Shown: positions 1 through 10,150, counted from the first letter of the stretch. The stretch is DNA of 37,816 bases from an uncultured Eubacteriales bacterium (GCA_900319835.1 ONPY01000010.1:1-37816), one strand, 5' to 3'. Program-made: numbers and translations. The notes: generated from the sequence alone by a model not told the origin.

Positions 1-98
1 TACAATGACTTCCCCATGCGTCCTCTCGGCTGGCTCTCTCCTAAACAGGCTCTTTCTTCTTTTCCTAACTCTGTCACACATCATTGACAAACCTACAC

Positions 99-1220
99 TT
101 ACGCCACTGTCTGCAACAATTCTCGGATGGTTTCACAGGCGGAATGCAGCATATCCGCAGAGACAAAGGGCGAAAAGCTGGCGCGCAGCGTGCCGGTGTC
201 CAAGGTTCCCGCGCTTTTGTGCGCATAGGGGGCGCAGTGCAGGCCGCTTCGCAGACAGATGCCCCGCATGGCCAGCTTCTCGGCGGCCTCTTCGCAGCTC
301 ATCCCCTGGAAGCGGAATGAAACCACGCCGCTCTGACTTCCCGGCTCACCGGCAAAAACCTCCAAACCGGGCAGCTCAGCCAGCTCCTCCAGCATCAGCC
401 GACGGAGACATTCTTCATGTGCGGCGATGGTATCTGTCCCGGTTTCCAAAACGTACTCGATTCCCGCCAGGAGTCCGGCAATTCCCGGGACGTTGTGGGT
501 GCCCGCCTCCAGCCGGTCCGGAAGAAATTCCGGCATCTGCTGCAGGATGCTGTCAGAACCGGAGCCGCCGCTGATTAAAGGTTCTCCGGCCTGGGCGCAA
601 AGCAAAAGTCCGGTCCCCTGCGGGCCAAAGAGCCCCTTGTGTCCCGGCATGGCGATAAAGGCGGCGCCGAGGCTTTCCATATTCACATCCATGATACCGG
701 CAGCCTGGGACGCATCAACGATCAGCGGCACGCCCTTTTCGCGGCAGTACTCCGCCAGCTCATTGACAGGCAGGATAAATCCAAACACATTGGAGACCAT
801 GGTGCAGATCACAACTTCCGCCCAGTCAAGCTCCTTCATAAACGCATCCAGCTGGGCCGTTCGGTCAAACACCGGCGCCTCCGCCAAGCGGATCTCCGCT
901 CCCAGCATGGCAAGAGGCCGCGTGACCGAGTTGTGTTCATAGCCGGAAATCAGAACATGAGTCCCCCGTTTTGCCAGAGAATGAATGGCCAGGTTGAGAG
1001 CGTGTGTTGCGTTCATGGTGAACACCACCTGAGCGGGATCCGGGACATGGAACAGCTCTGCTGCCCGTTCCCGGCAGCGGAATACCACTTCTGCCGCCCG
1101 CATAGCCGGTCTGTGACCACCGCGGCCGGGACTTGCGCAGGTTTCCATGGCATTTCGCACCGCACGCTCCACCGACACAGGCTTGATCAGGGTGGTTGCA
1201 GCATTATCCAAATAGATCAT
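99..1220 (-). CDS. Cysteine desulfurase-family PLP enzyme
   Basis: A 373-residue fold-type I, class V aminotransferase of the cysteine desulfurase family. Such enzymes remove sulfur (or selenium) from cysteine (or selenocysteine) as an enzyme-bound persulfide. The N-terminus IYLDNAATT is the family signature. The PLP-binding lysine is K195 in MPGHKGLFGPQGTG, and the likely persulfide cysteine is C329 in RSGLHCAPYAHK. Length is normal for the family and no residue appears lost. The start codon lies inside the end of the upstream DUF3343 gene (17-base overlap), so the two are probably translationally coupled. That pairing suggests a specialised sulfur or selenium transfer task rather than housekeeping Fe-S assembly, since no sufB/iscU gene is adjacent; this is inference. 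Family assignment is firm, substrate is not. Confidence 0.92.
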   Translation of the reverse strand: MIYLDNAATTLIKPVSVERAVRNAMETCASPGRGGHRPAMRAAEVVFRCRERAAELFHVPDPAQVVFTMNATHALNLAIHSLAKRGTHVLISGYEHNSVTRPLAMLGAEIRLAEAPVFDRTAQLDAFMKELDWAEVVICTMVSNVFGFILPVNELAEYCREKGVPLIVDASQAAGIMDVNMESLGAAFIAMPGHKGLFGPQGTGLLLCAQAGEPLISGGSGSDSILQQMPEFLPDRLEAGTHNVPGIAGLLAGIEYVLETGTDTIAAHEECLRRLMLEELAELPGLEVFAGEPGSQSGVVSFRFQGMSCEEAAEKLAMRGICLRSGLHCAPYAHKSAGTLDTGTLRASFSPFVSADMLHSACETIRELLQTVA

Positions 1221-1467
1221 ATTCTGACACCTCGCGGTATTCTCCGTTTTCCTCTTTTCGATACAGTCTCCCGGTCAGCAGCCGTTGTTCACGCAAAATA
1301 ACCACAGCCTCCGGGAAACGGCGGGTCAGACTCAGCGCGTACCCGCAGCCGTGCTCACGCAGATGCTGCGGCGCCTTGATGATTCCGGCGTTGATCCCCC
1401 TGCGCTCCAGCGCTGCCGCCGCTCTCTGGGCATAGGTCAGCGAACGGCAGAGTATCAGATATCTCAC
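1204..1467 (-). CDS. DUF3343 small protein
   Basis: An 87-residue protein starting at a GTG (1465-1467) preceded by GGGAGGAAGAA; a longer reading frame back to 1527 has no comparable ribosome binding site and would run through a terminator. The N-terminus RYLILCRSLTYAQRA and the later SLTRRFPEAV match what I know of DUF3343, a family of small putative sulfur/selenium carrier proteins, some of which are fused or linked to YedF/SirA and cysteine desulfurases. It carries cysteines at C7 (ILCRS) and in HGCGYAL. It overlaps the cysteine desulfurase gene by 17 bases, which supports a joint sulfur or selenium relay. The biochemical role of DUF3343 is not established and the assignment is from memory of the family pattern. 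Confidence 0.8.
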   Translation of the reverse strand: MRYLILCRSLTYAQRAAAALERRGINAGIIKAPQHLREHGCGYALSLTRRFPEAVVILREQRLLTGRLYRKEENGEYREVSEYDLFG

Positions 1468-1501
1468 ACTTCTTCCTCCCTTGCCGTATGGGCAACAGAA
1501 T

Positions 1502-1543
1502 AAAAAAGGAGCTTCACACGGTCTCACCGTGCAAAGCTCTTTT
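1502..1543 (-). terminator. Terminator after ispF
   Basis: A hairpin with 14-base arms at 1509-1522 and 1526-1539, two mismatches and a 3-base loop. On the minus strand it is followed by six U (1507-1502). It lies 50 bases beyond the ispF stop and closes the ybaK-to-ispF operon. The other side is also U-rich, but no plus-strand gene arrives there. Confidence 0.85.
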
Positions 1544-1592
1544 CTTGTCTACGCACAGGCGCATTCCATCCTATGCGTCAATACAGTTTTGG

Positions 1593-2066
1593 TTATTCTT
1601 CCTCCAAAAGCGCCACCGCGTGTGCTGCGATGCCCAGCCCCTGCCCGGAAAAGCCGAGGCCCTCCTCCGTGGTGGCTTTGATGCTGACACGGTCTGCCGT
1701 GGTGCCCATGGCAGCGGCAAGTCTCTCCCGCATCAGCGGGATGTGCGGCGCAAGCTTCGGGCGCTGTGCGATCACCGTGCAGTCCACATTTCCAAGACGG
1801 TAACCGTGTTTCTGCAGCAGCGCCATCACCTTTTTCAAAAGCTCTACGCTGTCCGCCCCTTCATAATCGGGATCGTTGTCGGGGAACAGCTTTCCGATGT
1901 CACCCAACGCTGCGGCGCCCAACAACGCGTCCATCAACGCGTGGGTCAGGACGTCGGCGTCCGAGTGACCAAGCAGGCCCTTTTCATATGCGATCTCCAC
2001 CCCGCCGAGGATGAGCTTTCTCCCCTCGACCAGCTTGTGGACATCATACCCATGTCCGATTCGCAT
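1593..2066 (-). CDS. ispF: 2-C-methyl-D-erythritol 2,4-cyclodiphosphate synthase
   Basis: IspF, the fifth step of the MEP isoprenoid pathway, cyclises 4-diphosphocytidyl-methylerythritol 2-phosphate to the 2,4-cyclodiphosphate with release of CMP. The 157-residue length is standard. The metal ligands D8 and H10 (GYDVH) and H42 are present, as is the GHSDADV loop (33-39) that shapes the active site. The C-terminal half holds the conserved [14 protein letters not shown] and TTEEGLGF segments. The start codon lies 23 bases inside the end of ispD, so the two consecutive-pathway enzymes are translationally coupled. A terminator follows the stop. Cytosolic homotrimer by family. Confidence 0.97.
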   Translation of the reverse strand: MRIGHGYDVHKLVEGRKLILGGVEIAYEKGLLGHSDADVLTHALMDALLGAAALGDIGKLFPDNDPDYEGADSVELLKKVMALLQKHGYRLGNVDCTVIAQRPKLAPHIPLMRERLAAAMGTTADRVSIKATTEEGLGFSGQGLGIAAHAVALLEEE

Positions 2067-2790
2067 TCCAGTCTCCTTTGGCTTTTACAATGGCCTCCGC
2101 CGCAACCAGATCGTTGGGCGTGGTGATCTTGATGTTGTCGGGGTCGCCGTCTACCAGGAAGGTTTTGACCCCCATCATATCCATGGCGGAGCAGTCGTCC
2201 GTGAGCGGTAATGCCTCGTTGACCGCCTTGGTCAGCGCCCCTTTGATGAGATCCGCATCAAACACCTGGGGCGTCTGGACGCGCCAGGTAGTGGCCCGAT
2301 CCACAGACCCGCAGACAAAGCCCTCTTCATCTCTGGTTTTCAGCGTGTCGGTGCTCGGGATTGCCGGGACGGCGGATCGATACTTCTGCGCGGCATAGAC
2401 AGCGCGCTCAATGACCTCCTGACTCACCAGAGGCCGTGCGCCATCGTGAATGGCGATCAGTTCCGCGCCGTGGCGCACGGCGGAGACACCGGCAAGCGCC
2501 GACTCCATCCGCGTGCTGCCGCCGCTGACCACCTGCTTGACCTTGTGCAAGCCGTTGTCATGGCAGAGCTTGGCGATCTGCTCGAGCTTTTCGTTCCGTG
2601 TGACCACAATAATCTCGTCGACAAGTGCGCAGTTTTCAAAGGCAAGAATGGTTCTGCAGAGCACCGGCATGGCGCCGAGCTTCATGAGGATCTTGTCGCT
2701 GCCCATGCGCTGGGAACTGCCGGCCGCGACAATCACCGCCGAGCAAACCGGCGGCTTTTCCTTTTTCTTCAAAACAGAGCCGAGATTCAT
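2044..2790 (-). CDS. ispD: 2-C-methyl-D-erythritol 4-phosphate cytidylyltransferase
   Basis: IspD transfers CMP from CTP onto methylerythritol 4-phosphate, the third step of the MEP pathway. The CTP-binding glycine-rich loop [12 protein letters not shown] lies at about residues 22-33, the [10 protein letters not shown] and HDGARPLV motifs are central, and TPQVF (substrate pocket) is near residue 190. The protein is 248 residues, about 15 longer than usual, because of a lysine-rich N-terminal extension (VLKKKEKPP) before the first beta strand. The start ATG is 14 bases after mreB, with the SD-like AAGGAGG just upstream. It overlaps ispF by 23 bases. Complete and normal in its motifs. Confidence 0.97.
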   Translation of the reverse strand: MNLGSVLKKKEKPPVCSAVIVAAGSSQRMGSDKILMKLGAMPVLCRTILAFENCALVDEIIVVTRNEKLEQIAKLCHDNGLHKVKQVVSGGSTRMESALAGVSAVRHGAELIAIHDGARPLVSQEVIERAVYAAQKYRSAVPAIPSTDTLKTRDEEGFVCGSVDRATTWRVQTPQVFDADLIKGALTKAVNEALPLTDDCSAMDMMGVKTFLVDGDPDNIKITTPNDLVAAEAIVKAKGDWNANRTWV

Positions 2791-2804
2791 TTCCCTGCCT
2801 CCTT

Positions 2805-3836
2805 TTAACCGCGAAGCTGTCTCTTCCGGTAGAAGTTCATCATACCGTCCTGCAGGGTATCCAGATGCATCAGCATCTTGCCCGCGCCGTAGGCAGCGCA
2901 GGAGACAGCATCGTCCACCACCATGGTACGGATGCCGGTGCTGCGTTCGATCAGCCGGTCGATGCCATAGATCAGACTGCCGCCGCCGGACATGATGATT
3001 CCATTTTTGTCCAGATCACCAACCAACTGGGGCGGCGTGCGCTCCAGCACCGCATGGATGGTCTCCAGGATCCGGTTCATCGGTTCCACAAAGGCCTCGA
3101 TCAATTCCGTAGAACTGACTCTGACGGTCTTTGGCAGGCCGTTGGTCAGATCTCTGCCCTTGACTTCCTCATAGCTGATATCCGGGCGCTGGATCACGCA
3201 GCCGATACTGCGTTTGAGTTCCTCCGCCGTGCTCAGGCCGATCAGGAGATCGAACTTGCGGCGGATGAATTTGACAATGGCCTCGTCGAAACTCGTTCCG
3301 GCGATCTTGATGGACTCACACTCCACCACGCCGCCGCCGGAGACAATGGCGACCTCGGTGGTGCCGCCGCCGATATCGATAACCATGTGGCCGTCCGCCT
3401 TGGAGATATCGACACCCGCGCCCATGGCCGTGGCAATGGCAGTCTCCAACAGGTAGACCTTTCTGGCCCCGGCCTCAATGGCGGCGTCGATGACCGCGCG
3501 CTCCTCCACGCCGGTGATGGAGCTTGGCACGCAGGCCAGCACGCAGGGCTTGAACAGGCTGAAGGACGTGATGCGCCCGATCAGCTCCCGGAGCATCTGC
3601 GCCGTGATCTCATAATCCGAGATCACGCCGGCACTCACAGGATGGATGGCAACGATATTGGCTGGGGTCCTGCCCAGCATCTTCTGCGCGTCCTGTCCAA
3701 TTTTCAGGATCTTCCCGCTGAATTTGTCCACCGCAACCACAGTCGGTTCTCTGGCGACGACGCCCTTGCCCTGCTCAAACAGCAGTGTGGACGAGGTGCC
3801 CATATCAACGGCAATATCTCTTTCAAACAGGTTCAT
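2805..3836 (-). CDS. mreB: Rod-shape protein MreB (actin-like)
   Basis: A 343-residue bacterial actin of the MreB/Mbl family. It polymerises under the membrane and guides peptidoglycan synthesis along the cell side wall. Phosphate-1 loop DMGTSSTLLF (11-20), phosphate-2 loop VIDIGGGTTEVAIV and the adenosine motif MSGGGSLIYG are all visible. The first loop reads GTSSTLLF rather than the common GTANTLIY, a mild divergence that suggests an Mbl- or MreBH-like paralogue rather than the mreBCD copy; no mreC or mreD follows. It sits between comF (36 bases upstream) and ispD (14 bases downstream) in the long operon. Amphipathic N-terminus (MNLFERDIAV) fits membrane binding. Confidence 0.93.
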   Translation of the reverse strand: MNLFERDIAVDMGTSSTLLFEQGKGVVAREPTVVAVDKFSGKILKIGQDAQKMLGRTPANIVAIHPVSAGVISDYEITAQMLRELIGRITSFSLFKPCVLACVPSSITGVEERAVIDAAIEAGARKVYLLETAIATAMGAGVDISKADGHMVIDIGGGTTEVAIVSGGGVVECESIKIAGTSFDEAIVKFIRRKFDLLIGLSTAEELKRSIGCVIQRPDISYEEVKGRDLTNGLPKTVRVSSTELIEAFVEPMNRILETIHAVLERTPPQLVGDLDKNGIIMSGGGSLIYGIDRLIERSTGIRTMVVDDAVSCAAYGAGKMLMHLDTLQDGMMNFYRKRQLRG

Positions 3837-3872
3837 GCTCTCTCTCCTAAAACTCAGTTCAAGTACTCTTCT

Positions 3873-4523
3873 TTAATTCCGCGAAGCTACAGCTACGCCG
3901 CAGATCTCCGCCGCTCCTGCGGTATGGAGCATTTTGGCACATTCACAGAGGGTGGCGCCTGTGGTGACAATATCGTCCACCAGCAGAATGCGTTTCCCTT
4001 CGATCCTGTCCGGCTGCGGACAGGCATAAACCCCGGCGGCGTTGGCTCTGCGCTTCTCCGCGCTGCCTGTGCCGGACTGCGGCTTGGTATCCACCCGCTT
4101 GACCAGCAGCTTTTCCGCCGGTTTATGCAGGATTTGGGACAATTCCTCCGCAAGCAGCCGCGCCTGGTCATAACCGCGCTTACGCAAGCGCCTCCTGCTC
4201 AAAGGCACCCATGTGATAATATCGCAGGAAATTTCGTTTTCGTCAATACATTTTGCGATAAATTCCGCATATGTTCTCGCGTATGCTGTCACGCCGCCGA
4301 ATTTATACCGGTGCAGCGATTCCCGTACCGGCCCCTCATAGGCAAAGGGCGCCGCTGTCAGCCGGATTCCGTCCAGTTCGCGTCTGTAACCGCCGACGGG
4401 CAGCGCCTCAAAGCGTTTCCGGCAGGCCGGGCAGAGTCTGTCCGCACTGCTTTTGAGCAGTCTCTGGCAGAAGGGACAGCGCGGCGGATACAGCAGATCC
4501 AGCAGCCAATCGATCGCTCTCAT
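3873..4523 (-). CDS. comF: ComF-family phosphoribosyltransferase-like protein
   Basis: A 216-residue ComF/GntX-type protein. The N-terminus has a four-cysteine zinc-binding knuckle (C16, C19, C31, C34), followed by a type I phosphoribosyltransferase-like fold with the PRPP-loop signature VDDIVTTGAT at 182-191. ComF proteins are needed for uptake of single-stranded DNA during natural transformation in Bacillus, where they act with the ComFA helicase and DprA. No comFA lies here. The start overlaps the recD2 stop by 4 bases (ATGA), so it is coupled to a DNA repair helicase, which fits a DNA-processing role. Competence of this organism is not shown by the window. Confidence 0.93.
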   Translation of the reverse strand: MRAIDWLLDLLYPPRCPFCQRLLKSSADRLCPACRKRFEALPVGGYRRELDGIRLTAAPFAYEGPVRESLHRYKFGGVTAYARTYAEFIAKCIDENEISCDIITWVPLSRRRLRKRGYDQARLLAEELSQILHKPAEKLLVKRVDTKPQSGTGSAEKRRANAAGVYACPQPDRIEGKRILLVDDIVTTGATLCECAKMLHTAGAAEICGVAVASRN

Positions 4524-6742
4524 GACACACCGCAGAGCTGGCGCAGTCGTACCCGGAGCGCCGTGTAGCGCCGCGACTGACGTAAGTTGTCAATCATCTG
4601 GTGGGCCTGGTTCTCATCACCCACCAAAATCAGCAGCTCTTTGGCCCGGGTCACCGCTGTGTATAAAACACCGCGTGTCATCAGCATCTGGGACGAGCCG
4701 CCCAGCGCAAGGATCACCGCCCTGTACTCGCTGCCCTGTGCCTTATGGACCGTGATGGCCCAGGCGTGTTCCAACTCGATCAGTGCGTCAAAGCCGTAGC
4801 TTGCAATGCGCCCGTCAAAATCGATGGTCAGTGTCTCGCTGTCAGGGTCGATGGTGAGCAGCGTACCAATATCGCCGTTATAGATCCCGGTCCCCGCCTC
4901 GGTCATCTCGGCGTTATGCCAGAGAATATCGTAGTTATTCCGGATCTGCATGACCCGGTCGCCCTCCCGGAAAATGACGTCTCCGAAGGGCTTTTCCCGC
5001 TTGTCTGGTGCGGGAGGGTTGATGGCCTGCTGCAGCTTTTTGTTCAGGGCCACGGTGCCGGTCTCCCCCTTGCGTGTGGGCGAGAGAACCTGAATCTCCT
5101 CCGTGGGAATGTGCATCTTGTTCGGCAGGCGGACCGTGCAAAGTTCCGTGATGGTCTCTACCGAGGTCCCAGCCTGCAGGCGCTTGAGTCTGAAAAAGTC
5201 GCCTGCGTTCTCCGCAAAGTCCGGGTGTTCGCCCCGGTTGATCATATGTGCGTTTCTTATAATTCGGCTGCCCTCATTCTGTCGGAAGATTTCCGTAAGC
5301 CGTACCGTCGCCGCCACCTGGCTGCGGATCAGGGCAGAGAAGACGTTGCCCGGGCCTACAGAGGGCAGCTGATCAGCATCACCCACCAGGATCAGCCGCG
5401 CGTCCGGCGGAAGAGCTCGCAAAAGCGCGTCCATCAGCAGGATGTCCACCATGGAGCACTCGTCTAGGATGACGGCGTCGCAGTCCAGTCGGTCGCTCTC
5501 GTCCTTGGTAAAGACCACGCGGTCCCCTTCCTCGTCAAACTTGGCGCCCAACAGGCGGTGAACCGTGGCAGCCTCCCGTCCGGTCAGCTCCGTCATACGC
5601 TTGGCGGCCCTGCCCGTGGGTGCGCAGAGCAGACTCTTCATCCCCAGCTCGTCCAGCATCGCAAGAATCGCGCGGATGGAGGTGGTCTTGCCGGTTCCAG
5701 GCCCACCGGTGATCACCACAAGCTGATGTTTCAGCACCAGCTCCAGTGTTTGTTTTTGCTTGGGGGCATATTCAATATGCTGCTGCGCTTCCAGCTTTCT
5801 CAGCAGTTTGTCTGTGTTGAGCCGGTCAGAGAACGTGCGGCGGCACATGTGTGCAAAGCGCTCGGCCGCGTCTGTCTCCGCCTCATAAAGCTCTGGCAGA
5901 TAGCAGGCGTTGACGCCCGCGATGGCCTCATTGCGCAGACTTCCCTCCTGGATCAGCTCTTCAATGCAGTCGTCTGCCTCCTCGGGGCTGACGTCGATCA
6001 GCTCCGCCGTTACTGCGGCGAGTTTTTCTCTGGGAATAAAACAATGGCCGTTGCCGGTGTTGTGAACCAGTTCAAAGAGGATCGCGGCGCAGATGCGGTT
6101 TTTGCTGCTGCCGCCCATGCCGAGATTCAGGGCCATGGTGTCGGCCTCCCGGAAGGTGCCGCCCACCAGGGACGAGCAGAGCAGATAGGGGTTTTCCCGC
6201 AGGGACTCCAGCGCCTCGTCGCCGTAGTACTTGTACATCCGCATGGCAAGCACCGGGCGCAATCCAAAGGAGCAGACAAACTCCATCAGCATCCGGAGGC
6301 CAGCCTGCTGGCGAAAACTTTTGGAAATCTGTGTGGCTTTTCCGGTGCCGATGCCCCGGATCTGAGACAGTTCCTGGGGCTTGTTGAGGATTACGTCCAG
6401 GGTCTTATCCCCGAAGCGGTCCACGATCAGCGAGGCGGTTGCCGGGCCGATGCCCTTGACGGAGCCGCTGGCCAGAAACTGATAGATCGCCGCGGCGTTG
6501 GTGGGTAGCATCCGCTGGGCGTATTCCGCCTTGAACTGCCTCCCATGTACCGAGTGGGTCATCCAGGTTCCGCTGATGACCATGGTCTCCCCGGCGGCCG
6601 CAAAGGGGAAGCAGCCCACGACCGTCACGTTTTCTCCGTTTCCGTCTTTGAGCCTCAAAACCGTATATCCGTTCTCTTCATTTTTGAAGATGACGTTTTC
6701 GACTGTTCCCGACAGCTCCTGAAGTTCATATTCCTGATCCAT
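4520..6742 (-). CDS. recD2: ATP-dependent RecD2-type DNA helicase
   Basis: A superfamily 1B, 5'-to-3' DNA helicase of the RecD2 (RecD-like, not part of RecBCD) family, 740 residues from the ATG at 6742. That ATG follows GAGGGA at good spacing and is preferred to an in-frame TTG at 6760. An N-terminal OB-like segment (residues 10-75) and tandem helix-hairpin-helix motifs (GIGPATAS near 97, GIGTGKAT near 131) precede the motor. Walker A is GGPGTGKTT (about 346-354), Walker B is LDECSM, and motif VI is near VHKAQGSEY followed by the TRAK element. RecD2 acts in mismatch repair and replication-fork protection in Bacillus. Gene order uvrA-recD2-comF groups DNA maintenance functions. Confidence 0.96.
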   Translation of the reverse strand: MDQEYELQELSGTVENVIFKNEENGYTVLRLKDGNGENVTVVGCFPFAAAGETMVISGTWMTHSVHGRQFKAEYAQRMLPTNAAAIYQFLASGSVKGIGPATASLIVDRFGDKTLDVILNKPQELSQIRGIGTGKATQISKSFRQQAGLRMLMEFVCSFGLRPVLAMRMYKYYGDEALESLRENPYLLCSSLVGGTFREADTMALNLGMGGSSKNRICAAILFELVHNTGNGHCFIPREKLAAVTAELIDVSPEEADDCIEELIQEGSLRNEAIAGVNACYLPELYEAETDAAERFAHMCRRTFSDRLNTDKLLRKLEAQQHIEYAPKQKQTLELVLKHQLVVITGGPGTGKTTSIRAILAMLDELGMKSLLCAPTGRAAKRMTELTGREAATVHRLLGAKFDEEGDRVVFTKDESDRLDCDAVILDECSMVDILLMDALLRALPPDARLILVGDADQLPSVGPGNVFSALIRSQVAATVRLTEIFRQNEGSRIIRNAHMINRGEHPDFAENAGDFFRLKRLQAGTSVETITELCTVRLPNKMHIPTEEIQVLSPTRKGETGTVALNKKLQQAINPPAPDKREKPFGDVIFREGDRVMQIRNNYDILWHNAEMTEAGTGIYNGDIGTLLTIDPDSETLTIDFDGRIASYGFDALIELEHAWAITVHKAQGSEYRAVILALGGSSQMLMTRGVLYTAVTRAKELLILVGDENQAHQMIDNLRQSRRYTALRVRLRQLCGVS

Positions 6743-6769
6743 TGTTCCCTCACAGCACAATGAAATGCT

Positions 6770-9604
6770 TTATGTCTTGTTCAAAACCTTCCGCAAAAAC
6801 TGACCCGTGTAGCTCTCCCCGCACCGGGCGCAGTCCTCCGGCGTGCCCTCAAAGACCAGCTTGCCGCCCAGATCGCCCCCCTCGGGGCCGAGGTCGATCA
6901 CCGTATCGGCCACCTTGATGACGTCCAGGTTGTGTTCGATGACCACCACTGTGTTGCCCGCGTCCACCAGCTTGTCGAGTATGCCGATCAGCCGGTGCAC
7001 GTCTGCAATGTGCAGTCCGGTGGTGGGCTCGTCGAGCACATAGACCGTCGAGCCGGTCGAGCGCTTGGAGAGCTCAGTCGCGAGCTTGACGCGCTGTGCC
7101 TCACCGCCGGAGAGCGTTGTGCTGGACTGTCCCAGCTTCACATAGCCGAGGCCGACCTCGTAGAGCGTCTCGATCTTCCGCAGGATTTTCGGCTGGTTGG
7201 CAAAGAAGTCACAGGCTTCCTCCACTGTCATATCCAGCACATCCGCGATACTCTTGCCCTTGTACTTGACTTCCAGCGTCTCGCGGTTATAACGCTTACC
7301 GCCGCAGACGTCACAGGGCACATAAACGTCCGGCAAAAAGTGCATCTCCACTTTCACCAGCCCGTCGCCGGAGCAGGCCTCGCAGCGCCCGCCCTTGACG
7401 TTGAAGGAGAATCTCCCCTGCCCGTAGCCTCTGAGCTTTGCGTCCTGGGTTGAGGCAAAGAGATCCCGGATGTCATTGAACACGCCGGTATAGGTTGCGG
7501 GATTGGAGCGCGGTGTGCGTCCGATGGGACTCTGGTCCAGCTGGATCACCTTGTCCACATATTCAAGCCCCTCCACACCGGCGCATTTGCCGGGACGCAC
7601 CTTCACGCGGTTTTTTACGGCCGCAAGGGTCTTGTACAGTACCTCGTTGATGAGGGACGATTTCCCGCTGCCGGATACGCCGGTCACGCACACAAACTGC
7701 CCCAGGGGAATCGGCACATCAATGCTCTTGAGATTGTTCTCGCAGGCGCCGCGGATGAGCATCTGGTGCCCGCTTCCCTGCCGCCGTTTTTCGGGCACGG
7801 GGATTTTTTTTCTTCCGCTTAGATACTGGCCCGTGACAGAATCCGGGCAGGCGCAGAGATCTTCCACCGTACCCGCGGCAACCACACGGCCGCCGTTGAC
7901 GCCCGCGCCGGGGCCGATGTCGATAACATAGTCGGCAGAGCGCATGGTGTCCTCATCGTGCTCGACCACGATCAGGGTGTTGCCGAGATCCCGCAGCCGT
8001 TTGAGTGTGGCCAGCAGCTTTTCGTTGTCTCTCTGGTGCAGGCCAATGGAAGGCTCGTCCAGGATATACAGCACGCCCATCAGACTCGAGCCGATCTGGG
8101 TCGCTAGGCGGATACGCTGGGTCTCGCCGCCGGAGAGCGTCGCCGCCGAGCGGGACAGAGACAGATAGCCGAGACCCACACTGATCAAAAAGCCGAGTCT
8201 TGCCTTGATCTCTTTCAAGATCCGCTCTGCAATCACGCTGTCCTTCTCGTTCAGTTGCAGCTTTTCGATGAATTCCAGTGCCTTGACCACGGAAAGATCG
8301 GCAAAGTCCGCAATGCTCATGCCGCCCACCGTGACAGCAAGAGCGGTCTTCTTCAGCCGTCTGCCGTGGCACTCGGGGCAGTCCACCTCGGACATGCACT
8401 CCTCAATATCCGCGCGCATGGCGGGGCTCTGCGTCTCCTTGTAACGCCGTTCCAGATTGTTGATGATCCCCTCAAACTCCCGGCGAATGATGCCATAGCC
8501 CTCGTTGCGCTCATAGCGCAGCTGCAGCGGCTCTCCCTTGGTGCCGTAAAGGATGGCGTCCATGGCGTCCTTGGAGAGGTCTTTGATCGGCTCGTTGAGT
8601 CTGAAGTGATAGCGCTTGGAGAGAGCGTCAAAATACATCTTGGAGATGGAGTCGCCCTTGATGTTGTTCCAGCCTGAAGCCACAATGCCGCCGTCGAGAA
8701 TGCTCAGGTTGGGATTTGGGATAATCAGCTCCGGGTCCACCAGAAGCTGCATACCAAGACCCATGCAGACCGGGCAGGCACCGTGGGGATTGTTGAAGGA
8801 GAAGAGCCTGGGCTCCAGCTCCTCGATGGAAATGCCGCAGTCGGGACAGGCATAGTTCTGGGAGAAGCTGAGCAGCTCATCCTTCCCCACCACATCCACA
8901 TACAGCAGCCCGCCGGAAAGGGAAAGCGCAGTCTCAGCGGAGTCGGTGAGACGGCGGGTAATCTCCTTCTTGACGACCAGTCGGTCCACCACGATTTCGA
9001 TATTGTGCTTCTTATTCTTTTCCAGCTTGATCTCTTCGGCCAGGTCATAGGCAATCCCGTCTACCCGGGCGCGTACATAGCCGGACTTTTTCGCATCCTC
9101 CAGCACCTTGACGTGCTCGCCCTTTTTGCCGCGGATGACCGGGCTGAGCAGTTGAATGCGCGTGCCCTCCGGCAGTTCCAGGATCTGATCGACGATCTGG
9201 TCAATGCTCTGCTGCCGAATCTCCTTTCCGCACTTGGGACAGTGTGGCACGCCGATCCGCGCCCAGAGCAGACGCATATAGTCATAGATCTCCGTCACGG
9301 TGCCGACGGTGGACCTGGGGTTTTTCGAGGTGGTCTTCTGATCGATGGAGATGGCCGGGGACAGGCCGTCGATATAGTCCACGTCCGGTTTGTCCATCTG
9401 TCCGAGGAACATTCTCGCATAGGAGCTCAGGCTCTCCACATAGCGGCGCTGACCTTCGGCATAGATGGTGTCGAAGGCGAGACTGGACTTGCCGCTGCCG
9501 GAGAGGCCCGTGATGACCACCAACTTGTCCCGCGGGATTTCAATGTCAATATTTTTCAGGTTGTTTTCTCTTGCGCCCTTGATGAAAATGCTGTTATGCA
9601 GCAT
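6770..9604 (-). CDS. uvrA: Excinuclease ABC subunit A
   Basis: UvrA, the damage-recognising ABC ATPase of nucleotide excision repair; it loads UvrB at lesions. At 944 residues it has full length. The first Walker A is GLSGSGKS (33-40) and the second is GVSGSGKSS in the C-terminal half. Two ABC signatures, [11 protein letters not shown] and [11 protein letters not shown], are followed by DEPSIGLH and DEPTTGLH. Zinc-binding CxxC pairs (CPKC, CPDC, CPVC, CPEC, and CEAC with CDVC) are present. uvrB and uvrC are not adjacent. The start is 24 bases after ybaK, and the gene ends 27 bases before the recD2 start, so all are in one transcript. Confidence 0.98.
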   Translation of the reverse strand: MLHNSIFIKGARENNLKNIDIEIPRDKLVVITGLSGSGKSSLAFDTIYAEGQRRYVESLSSYARMFLGQMDKPDVDYIDGLSPAISIDQKTTSKNPRSTVGTVTEIYDYMRLLWARIGVPHCPKCGKEIRQQSIDQIVDQILELPEGTRIQLLSPVIRGKKGEHVKVLEDAKKSGYVRARVDGIAYDLAEEIKLEKNKKHNIEIVVDRLVVKKEITRRLTDSAETALSLSGGLLYVDVVGKDELLSFSQNYACPDCGISIEELEPRLFSFNNPHGACPVCMGLGMQLLVDPELIIPNPNLSILDGGIVASGWNNIKGDSISKMYFDALSKRYHFRLNEPIKDLSKDAMDAILYGTKGEPLQLRYERNEGYGIIRREFEGIINNLERRYKETQSPAMRADIEECMSEVDCPECHGRRLKKTALAVTVGGMSIADFADLSVVKALEFIEKLQLNEKDSVIAERILKEIKARLGFLISVGLGYLSLSRSAATLSGGETQRIRLATQIGSSLMGVLYILDEPSIGLHQRDNEKLLATLKRLRDLGNTLIVVEHDEDTMRSADYVIDIGPGAGVNGGRVVAAGTVEDLCACPDSVTGQYLSGRKKIPVPEKRRQGSGHQMLIRGACENNLKSIDVPIPLGQFVCVTGVSGSGKSSLINEVLYKTLAAVKNRVKVRPGKCAGVEGLEYVDKVIQLDQSPIGRTPRSNPATYTGVFNDIRDLFASTQDAKLRGYGQGRFSFNVKGGRCEACSGDGLVKVEMHFLPDVYVPCDVCGGKRYNRETLEVKYKGKSIADVLDMTVEEACDFFANQPKILRKIETLYEVGLGYVKLGQSSTTLSGGEAQRVKLATELSKRSTGSTVYVLDEPTTGLHIADVHRLIGILDKLVDAGNTVVVIEHNLDVIKVADTVIDLGPEGGDLGGKLVFEGTPEDCARCGESYTGQFLRKVLNKT

Positions 9605-9628
9605 GTGGTATTCTCCGTTCCTGCGATG

Positions 9629-10108
9629 TTATTCGGTGATCAGATCCGCGGTTTTACCGCGGGTAAGCTTGATCAGCTCTGTCGGGGCCACCTCCACCTG
9701 CGCTCCGATTTTTCCAGCGCTGACTGCGATGGTCTCCTGCTCAAGACAGCTTTCGTGATAAAAAGTTTCAAACTGCTTCTTCATGCCCACCGGCGAGCAG
9801 CCCCCGCGAATATAGCCGGTGAGCGCGTTGATCTCGCTGACATGGATCATTACGATGGACTTCTCCCCCGCTGCCTTGGCTGCTTTCTTGAGATCCAGCT
9901 CCTCTGCCACCGGGATGACAAAGACATAATTTTTCTTGCTGGCTCCGCGGGTCACCAGCGTCTTGAACACTTTCTCCGGCGCAAGGCCCGTGAGCTTTGC
10001 AACGGTCACGCCGTCCACCGCGTCCTCCCCGTGGGGATAGCTGTGGGGTGTGTAAGCAATCTTCTTCTGCTCCAAAACGCGCATCACATTGGTCTTCTGC
10101 TCGGCCAT
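9629..10108 (-). CDS. ybaK: YbaK/EbsC-family Cys-tRNA(Pro)-type deacylase
   Basis: A 159-residue trans-editing enzyme of the YbaK family, which hydrolyses cysteine misloaded on tRNA-Pro. Family features seen are the N-terminal KTNVMRVL, the long-lived HGEDAV segment, the core KTLVTRG with the catalytic-region lysine, and [14 protein letters not shown] around residue 105. The C-terminus [16 protein letters not shown] is also typical. It is the first gene of the long operon, 43 bases downstream of a strong promoter. Editing specificity (Cys versus Ala) cannot be read with certainty, but GGCSPVG is characteristic of YbaK. Confidence 0.94.
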   Translation of the reverse strand: MAEQKTNVMRVLEQKKIAYTPHSYPHGEDAVDGVTVAKLTGLAPEKVFKTLVTRGASKKNYVFVIPVAEELDLKKAAKAAGEKSIVMIHVSEINALTGYIRGGCSPVGMKKQFETFYHESCLEQETIAVSAGKIGAQVEVAPTELIKLTRGKTADLITE

Positions 10109-10150
10109 GAGTGTCTCCGCCTCCCGCTTTTTGTGGTTTGTAACTGTTTA

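Noticed and set aside
1..17. Possible start codon of a minus-strand gene at 15-17 after AGAGG
   Set aside because: Only five codons are visible, too few to support a gene. The rest of 1-98 shows nothing.
2865..4568. 567-codon plus-strand frame
   Set aside because: Antisense to mreB and comF; spans a real intergenic boundary and has no protein signature.
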